Shown in pieces: positions 58,819-64,000 of a stretch of DNA of 64,000 bases (position 1 is its first letter; each line of letters opens with the position of its first letter). The translations under genes and the position numbers were made by a program. Origin of the DNA: Eutypella sp. D-1 (Eukaryota > Ascomycota > Sordariomycetes > Xylariales > Diatrypaceae); assembly GCA_023313575.1 (NCBI GenBank), contig JAJTTP010000011.1, positions 1,054,001 to 1,118,000 of the forward strand, given 5' to 3'. The notes below the pieces were generated by a model. It was not told the origin of the DNA. It was given only the letters and a program-made list of their open reading frames with translations, and did no database searches.

Positions 58819-59909
58819 ATGAGCTCTAACACTCTGAAGCAAGCCGCGGAGGCGGCCCGCAGCAAGTCCAACATGGGCAGGCAAGGCACGGAATCGTCCT
58901 CTAGTGCCGTTGCAGCGGCCGACTTCCTCCACACACCACTAGTGCGCGCGGCGCTACCCTTCGTCAACGGAGGCCTCGCTGGCATGACGGCCACAACAAT
59001 CATTCAACCAGTAGACATGATAAAAGTTCGACTACAGCTAGCAGGAGAGGGTGTGGCCACGGGGCCCAAGCCAACCCCCCTATCCGTCACGCGTGAAATT
59101 CTGGCCCAAGGCCGCGCACTTGATTTGTACACAGGGCTCTCGGCCGGATTACTCCGCCAGGCTGTGTACACGACGGCTCGTATCGGTTTCTTCGATACCT
59201 TCATGAGTGGCTTTAGGACGCGCGCGAAGGAGAATGGTACACAGGTCGGGTTCGCGGAACGCGCGGCTGCAGGCCTCGGCGCCGGCGGTGTCGCCGCTTT
59301 CATCGGGAATCCAGCCGACCTCGCCCTGATCCGTATGCAGAGCGACGGCCTCAAGCCCGCGGACCAGCGCAAGCACTACCGCTCGGTTGTGGACGCCGTG
59401 TCGAGGATTGTGCGGAGCGAGGGGGTCGGGGCCTTGTGGGCAGGAGCGGCGCCAACGGTTGTGCGCGCCATGGCGCTCAACTTCGGGCAGCTAGCGTTCT
59501 TCTCGGAGGCCAAGGCGCAGCTCGAGAGCCGGGCGCCGGCGTGGTCAAGCCGCAACAAGACGCTGGCGGCGAGCGCCGTCGCCGGGTTCTTCGCCTCCTT
59601 CCTTTCCCTCCCCTTCGACTTCGTCAAGACCAGGCTCCAGAAGCAGCAGAAGGGACCTGACGGCAAGCTGCCCTACCGCGGCATGGTCGACTGCTTCGCC
59701 AAGGTCGTCCGCCAGGAAGGGCCCCTCCGGTTTTACCGCGGCTTCGGCACGTACTATGTCCGGATCGCGCCGCATGCGTAAGTTTTTCAACCCCACTTCA
59801 TTGCCCGTGCCACTGAGCTATAGATTAAGATGTGCTGACTTTCCCTCCTAAACTGTTTAGCATGATCACGCTGATCGTCGCCGACTATCTGGGGTTCCTC
59901 ACGAAGTAA
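58819..59909 (+). CDS. Mitochondrial 2-oxoglutarate/malate-type carrier
   Basis: Two exons, 58819-59777 and 59861-59909, are joined across an 83-bp intron (GTAAGT..TTTAG) and give 335 residues. It is an SLC25-family carrier of the inner mitochondrial membrane. The three signatures are PVDMIKVRLQ, PADLALIRMQ and PFDFVKTRLQ. The arrangement FVNGGLAGMTATTIIQPVD, YTGLSAGLLRQAVYTTAR and RMQSDGLKPADQRKHYRSV closely follows the oxoglutarate/malate carrier (OGC, SLC25A11). It would exchange 2-oxoglutarate for malate or another dicarboxylate. The second exon supplies the last helix (MITLIVADYLGFLTK). The N-terminal 38 residues are Ser/Ala-rich and extend beyond the animal proteins. The dicarboxylate carrier is the main alternative. 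Confidence 0.88.
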
Positions 59910-60266
59910 ACGTTAGCTCAACTTTCATTTTACGATGCGGCGTAGCTGGCGTTTTTGGATAACTTAGGGCCGTGCTGCAAAAGCTCGACCACTTCCTTTT
60001 GCCTTCATACGTTCTTTCCTTTTTCGCTTCCTAGTGTGGGCGTTGGTCGGCATGATCGCCGAAGGGCATTCTTTTCATGAGTCTTGCAACTGGGGGTATA
60101 CCATTCGCGCACGTCTTTTCAATTGAGGCTTGATTTACATATATATGCTGTCGCTGTGTGTGAAATCTCTATAGCGTGTCTTGCTGGAGCTGTAGCAGTA
60201 CAGGTGTGAAATAAGTGAACATAGATCTTCATATCACTATTGATGAACATAAGTATTTCTCGGGCT
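59910..60266. other. Intergenic region between convergent genes
   Basis: The shared 3' region of the carrier and methyltransferase-like genes. ACATATATATGC lies near 60136. Nothing else recognised. Confidence 0.5.
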
Positions 60267-61800
60267 TCACTTCTTGGTGCAGATGATCCACGACATGTAC
60301 CCGCAGGGCCAGAGGAAGCGGCGGCGACCGCTGCGCAGCTCCCAGCCGCGGGCGTCGGCGCCGCAGGTGCGCAGCAAGGCCTCGACCTCGTCGGGGGTCC
60401 GCGTGCGCACGCTCGACACCAGGCCGTCGAACACCAGCACGAACGGCACCACGGGCACCGCGTAGACGAAGAACAGCACGCTCGGGGACCCCAGGTAGTA
60501 CATCGGCCACGCCAGCGGCGCGATCAGCATCACGAACAGCCCGAATATGAAACACGTGAGGAAGCTGCTGAGGGTCCGCTCCTGGAGCTCGAAGATGCTG
60601 CGCGCGCAGAAAAAGTTGGGGGCGCAGGGGTTAGTTGGAGTTCTGCTTGAGTAAACAGGAAGGGGAGAAAGGGAGGAGGGGGTGGGGTGGTAGGTTTTCT
60701 TGATCACTCACCCGAACCCGTCGCTAGTCTCGAGGGTGTTCTTGAGCATCGCCCGTGCGAGCCCGTCGTCAAAGTGGTGGAAGGCGAGGTTGTAAAGCCG
60801 GAATGCCTTCTTGCCGGGCGCGGTGTGGCGCGCGATCAGCTCCGCGGTTGCGGCGGACGCGTCGACGGGCTCCGCGATGTACGACAGGTGGTCGCTCTTC
60901 TTGCACGCGGCCTCCCACTCCGCGGTGTGCGGGTGCAGGTCCGTCAGCACGAACCGCACGCCCTCTTCTTCCCTGTCATCATCCCGGGTCTTGTACTTCG
61001 CGCTCTTGCTCTTCTCGTCTTTCTTGTGCTTTTTCTTCTCTTCTTTTTTGTCGCTGCCGCCAGTAGTGCCCTTCTTGTTCCTGGATTCTCGAGTTGGCGC
61101 CGTGGACGCGACGGCAGCGTAGCTGGGGGCTCCGTTCCCGTTCCCGTTCGAGGTCGAAGCTGGGGCGGCGAGCCGCCTGTTCAGTGCGCGCTCGATATCT
61201 GGCGTCGGACCGCCCGCACCCGCGCAGAAATCGATATACGTGTACCGGGCGGCACCGTCGGTGCCGTCGCCGAGGGTCTGCCGCAGGGTCTCAGCCACGT
61301 GCGCCGCGGGGCTCTGGGACTGCAGGGGCGGCAGATGGAAATTCCAAGCGTGCGTCAGGCCCTCCTGCACGTGCTTGCGTAAGAATGGGGGAAACCTGGT
61401 AAGGGAGTTAGTCAGTCGTCGGGTTGTTTTCGAGGTGCTCGTTGTCAGCCACACACAACACTAGTAGTAGTAGTAGTAGTAGTAGTAGTAAGAACCGGAA
61501 TAGGGGGTTGCGGGCGGCGAGTTGTTGAGAGGGATTAGTTGAAAATTGGAAAAAAAAAGTGTGGTTGAGGTCCGTCTCCGTCATTGCTGATCTCATTCCT
61601 CACAAGCTGAGGATAAGTTACACCGGAACGTTGGGATTCATTCATGCAGGGTTGACAGGGAGTTGAATACACGTAGATAGGGACGTAAGCACATGCTTAT
61701 TGTTATTGATTCGACTTCGTTTTACCTACCAGGGCTGATCGTCGATCTCGAAGAGATGCATACGTGGGATCCACGGCTTTTCTTGTTTGTTGGAAGTCAT
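60267..61800 (-). CDS. Methyltransferase-like protein with membrane helices
   Basis: Three exons, 61800-61730, 61395-60712 and 60597-60267, give 361 residues. The first exon was found from MHLFEIDDQPW joining FPPFLRKHVQEGLTHAW. A Rossmann-type SAM-binding motif follows, YIDFCAGAGGPTP (residues 77-89). Then come a Lys/Glu-rich low-complexity insert (KKEEKKKHKKDEKSKSAK), VRFVLTDLHPH, and LYNLAFHHFDDGLARAML. After TSDGFGIFELQERT there are two hydrophobic helices, about residues 263-282 and 289-310, and a C-terminal RTPDEVEALLRTCG plus Trp/Cys-rich tail. This order occurs in uncharacterised fungal proteins as I recall; a membrane-tethered small-molecule or lipid methyltransferase is an inference. 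Starting at 61761 instead would remove 13 residues. Intron 1 is long (334 bp) and carries a TAG/CTA microsatellite. Confidence 0.78.
61463..61491. repeat. TAG trinucleotide microsatellite
   Basis: About nine to ten uninterrupted TAG units on the plus strand (CTA on the coding strand) within intron 1 of the methyltransferase-like gene. Confidence 0.85.
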
Positions 61801-62706
61801 AATTTGATGTCACTGCAGTTTCGATTTACCGTTGGACTTCAAGTCTCTTTACTACAAGGCCTTTGTGGGAGAAAACGTTATGAGGGGAGGAGGTTGATGA
61901 GATGAAAAAAATTGTGTATGTAAATGCTCAAAGCTCCTGTTCAGAAGCTTGTGAGATTATGAGACACGGGTCTGGCCTAGTTCCAGTAATGACCTCATTA
62001 AAGGAGGTCAATACCCGACACGTCGATATTTGCACCGTTTTCCGGGTATTACAATGTAACCCCCTGCATCGCCCAGCAATAAATGCGAGTATACCGCTGA
62101 AAAATGCAGCTCAAGCTGCTGAAAGACAAGCATTACGAAGTACCTAAGTAAGATAAGCTTGAAACCAACCTGAAGCTTTACTACTTAGTATAGGCCCACG
62201 ACAGCTTTTAACGGTGCCCTAGTGTCAGTAATGCTGGACGTCTGATTGGTAAAACTGATCTTGTACCTACGTACCTAGATATCATGGATATTATCTAGCA
62301 TCAGGCTAATCCATTTTTGTATGGTCCACGGTATGCTCTAGGACCCGGACCCCCCGGCCCCTAATGTTTACATGCGTTTTGTAGGTTTTATGCAATCCTC
62401 CGGTACCTCTATAGCCAGGTCTACATAGGTAGTACGGACTGGCGTCAGGAACATCAGTCGTGAATATCTTATGACGTTGACTCGGCCTCATTTTAAAAGT
62501 CATGAGCCATTTACCACGTGCCTTCTTACCTAGTACGTATCTTGATTTCGAGAAATGCATACCTAGGTATGCTCAGCATATTTCCCCAGATACTTAGGTA
62601 GGTTGGACGAAGGCTACCAACACTGAACCCGAACGGAGCAATAATATTCTTTAATTTGAAAGGTCCAACATCGAATTGGTCTGTCCGTACGAGTGAATTC
62701 AGGGCA
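61801..62706. other. Intergenic region between divergent genes
   Basis: About 0.9 kb between the methyltransferase-like gene and the P450. It has several TACCTAGGTA-like motifs (62265-62280, 62525-62600). An in-frame ATG at 62656 could extend the P450 by 17 residues. No other gene was recognised. Confidence 0.5.
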
Positions 62707-64000
62707 ATGGCGTTCTTGGAAGGTCACGGCATACTCTGGTTAGCATTTTTCGCGGCTTTTCTCTGTTACCGCATAGTTTTCTGTGCCCCAAAGATTTTGC
62801 GAGACGGGCTCCCTCTACGGTATGTTGATATGCTCGGTTAGAGATGCGTAATCATACCTCTGACTAGTCAGCAGTAAGCCGCCAAATACGTTACCAATCG
62901 TCGGCAATGGTATTCTATTCCTGCGAGCCCGCCAAAGACTCTTTGACTGGTTCGTTCAGTGTCAGTGTCAGTTTGGGCTTGAGACCTTCCAGATCTCTGT
63001 ACCTACCTTACCACCTGGGGTGGTCATCAATGATCCCAAGAATCTAGACTTCGTTTTCAAGAATGAGGCGATATTCAATAAAGGCGACCTTTTCAAGCGT
63101 CTCTCCTGGGACTTATTCGGTGCCGGTATCATCAACGCCGATGGGGATTTGTGGAAGGTCCAGAGAAAAGCCGGGTTAGCTTTCCTTAACACCGCCAACC
63201 TCCGCGTCCTGACCAACATCGCATTACCCCAATATCTCACTCAAAGCATTGAGCACCTGAAACGGTGTGGGGAAAAAGATATAGTTGTTGACCTGCAAGT
63301 CGTGTTCCACGAGATAAGCAGCCAACTGATGGGTAAGATGGCGTACGGCATGGAGATGCATGCAGATGATGATTTCACTATGGCCTTCGAGTATGCGTCT
63401 GGCGCCACTGCGGAGCGTTTTCAGAACCCCCTATGGTTCCTCACGGAGCCTTTGTTCGGATCCAAGTTCAGGCGAGCGCTCGCTACTGTTCGCTCCTACG
63501 GTCACAGGATCGTGGAAAGTGCTGTCGCACATCGCCAAGAGAATGGCAAGGCTAGCGACGGCCCTGTTTCCGATGCGGAGAGATTAGATAGCGCTTCAGG
63601 CAGTCTCATACATTCCTTGCTGGATGCCTCCGGTGGTGACCAGCGTATGGTGATTGACTCTGCCTTAAATTATCTCTCCGCGGGTCGAGATACCGTCGCA
63701 CAAGCCCTTACCTGGGCCCTGTACCTCCTGATGCAGAATGGGCTCATTGTCGAAAAGATCCGCAGCGAAATTGGATGTTTGCAGGTGAAGGTAGAGACTA
63801 AAGGTGGTACACTCGACCCAGCGCATCTCACCCCAACATCGCTTCCCTATACGATGGCCGTCTTCTATGAAGCGCTGCGTTTCTATCCACCTATACCCTT
63901 CGAAATTCGGCAATGTACGACATCAACCACACTGCCTGACGGCACATTTCTACCTGTTAATACGATCGTATTCTGGTGCATACTAGCTTTCAACAAGTCA
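62707..64000 (+). CDS. Cytochrome P450, CYP52-like (3' partial)
   Basis: Exon 1 is 62707-62819, the intron is 62820-62874 (GTATGT..CAGCAG), and exon 2 runs from 62875 past the window end. About 412 residues are visible. An N-terminal anchor helix (ILWLAFFAAFLCYRIVF) is followed by KPPNTLPIVGNG, the usual Pro-rich hinge. VPTLPPGVVINDPKNLDFVF, SWDLFGAGIINADGDLWKVQ and RKAGLAFL resemble CYP52/CYP63-type fatty acid or alkane hydroxylases. The I-helix oxygen motif is LSAGRDTVAQALTW. The ExxR motif is YEALRFYPP. The heme Cys region lies beyond the edge. It would be a membrane-bound monooxygenase in the ER needing a P450 reductase. CYP52 type is a family-level guess; other microbial omega-hydroxylases are possible. 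Confidence 0.9.

Noticed and set aside
1..64000. tRNA, rRNA, CRISPR and riboswitch search by eye
   Set aside because: No A-box/B-box pair, 5S start, regularly spaced repeats or known aptamer core was found; a covariance-model scan would be decisive.

Overview
This window is nuclear DNA of a filamentous ascomycete (Pezizomycotina, most likely a Sordariomycete). The evidence is short introns (mostly 49-190 bp) with GT..AG ends and CTAAC/CTGAC branch sites, GC-rich codon use, A/T-rich intergenic DNA and fungal protein families. Nearly all spliced models below were derived by matching reading frames to known family motifs; no similarity search was run.

Layout. 0-5.1 kb: a 5'-partial SNU66/SART1 splicing factor, then cytosolic phenylalanyl-tRNA synthetase alpha (10 exons). 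5.5-12.5 kb: a small one-helix membrane protein, a Ser/Pro-rich protein of unknown function, a secreted Cys-rich protein, a dual-specificity phosphatase and the HDEL/KDEL receptor ERD2. 13.4-16.7 kb: a ubiquitin-like/WLM metalloprotease and a manganese-type superoxide dismutase. 19-25.7 kb: a TCP11/SOK1-family protein and MRE11. 26.8-33.9 kb: glycyl-tRNA synthetase (8 exons, with a possible mitochondrial leader), an SDR-fold saccharopine-dehydrogenase-like reductase and mitochondrial seryl-tRNA synthetase. 34.5-41.4 kb: a 2,227-residue coiled-coil protein with two internal repeat families. 42.6-44 kb: mitochondrial GTP/GDP carrier GGC1 (8 exons). 45.7-51.9 kb: a highly reducing polyketide synthase that is truncated and broken. 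52.4-54 kb: a BUD22-type ribosome-biogenesis protein. 54-58.8 kb: almost 5 kb with no supportable gene. 58.8-64 kb: an oxoglutarate/malate-type mitochondrial carrier, a methyltransferase-like membrane protein, and a 3'-partial cytochrome P450 of CYP52 type.

Most genes are unlinked housekeeping functions: translation (three aminoacyl-tRNA synthetases), splicing, DNA repair (MRE11, WLM protease), mitochondrial transport and ER retrieval. No operon-like logic is expected or seen. The accessory part is 44-59 kb. It holds a decaying polyketide synthase with no intact partner genes, flanked by an orphan open frame, an 18-G tract, a perfect 30-bp palindrome and a gene desert. I saw no convincing undescribed multi-gene system. 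The best leads are the PKS relic, the possible GPI-anchored Cys-rich protein, the coiled-coil repeat protein and the methyltransferase/membrane fusion.
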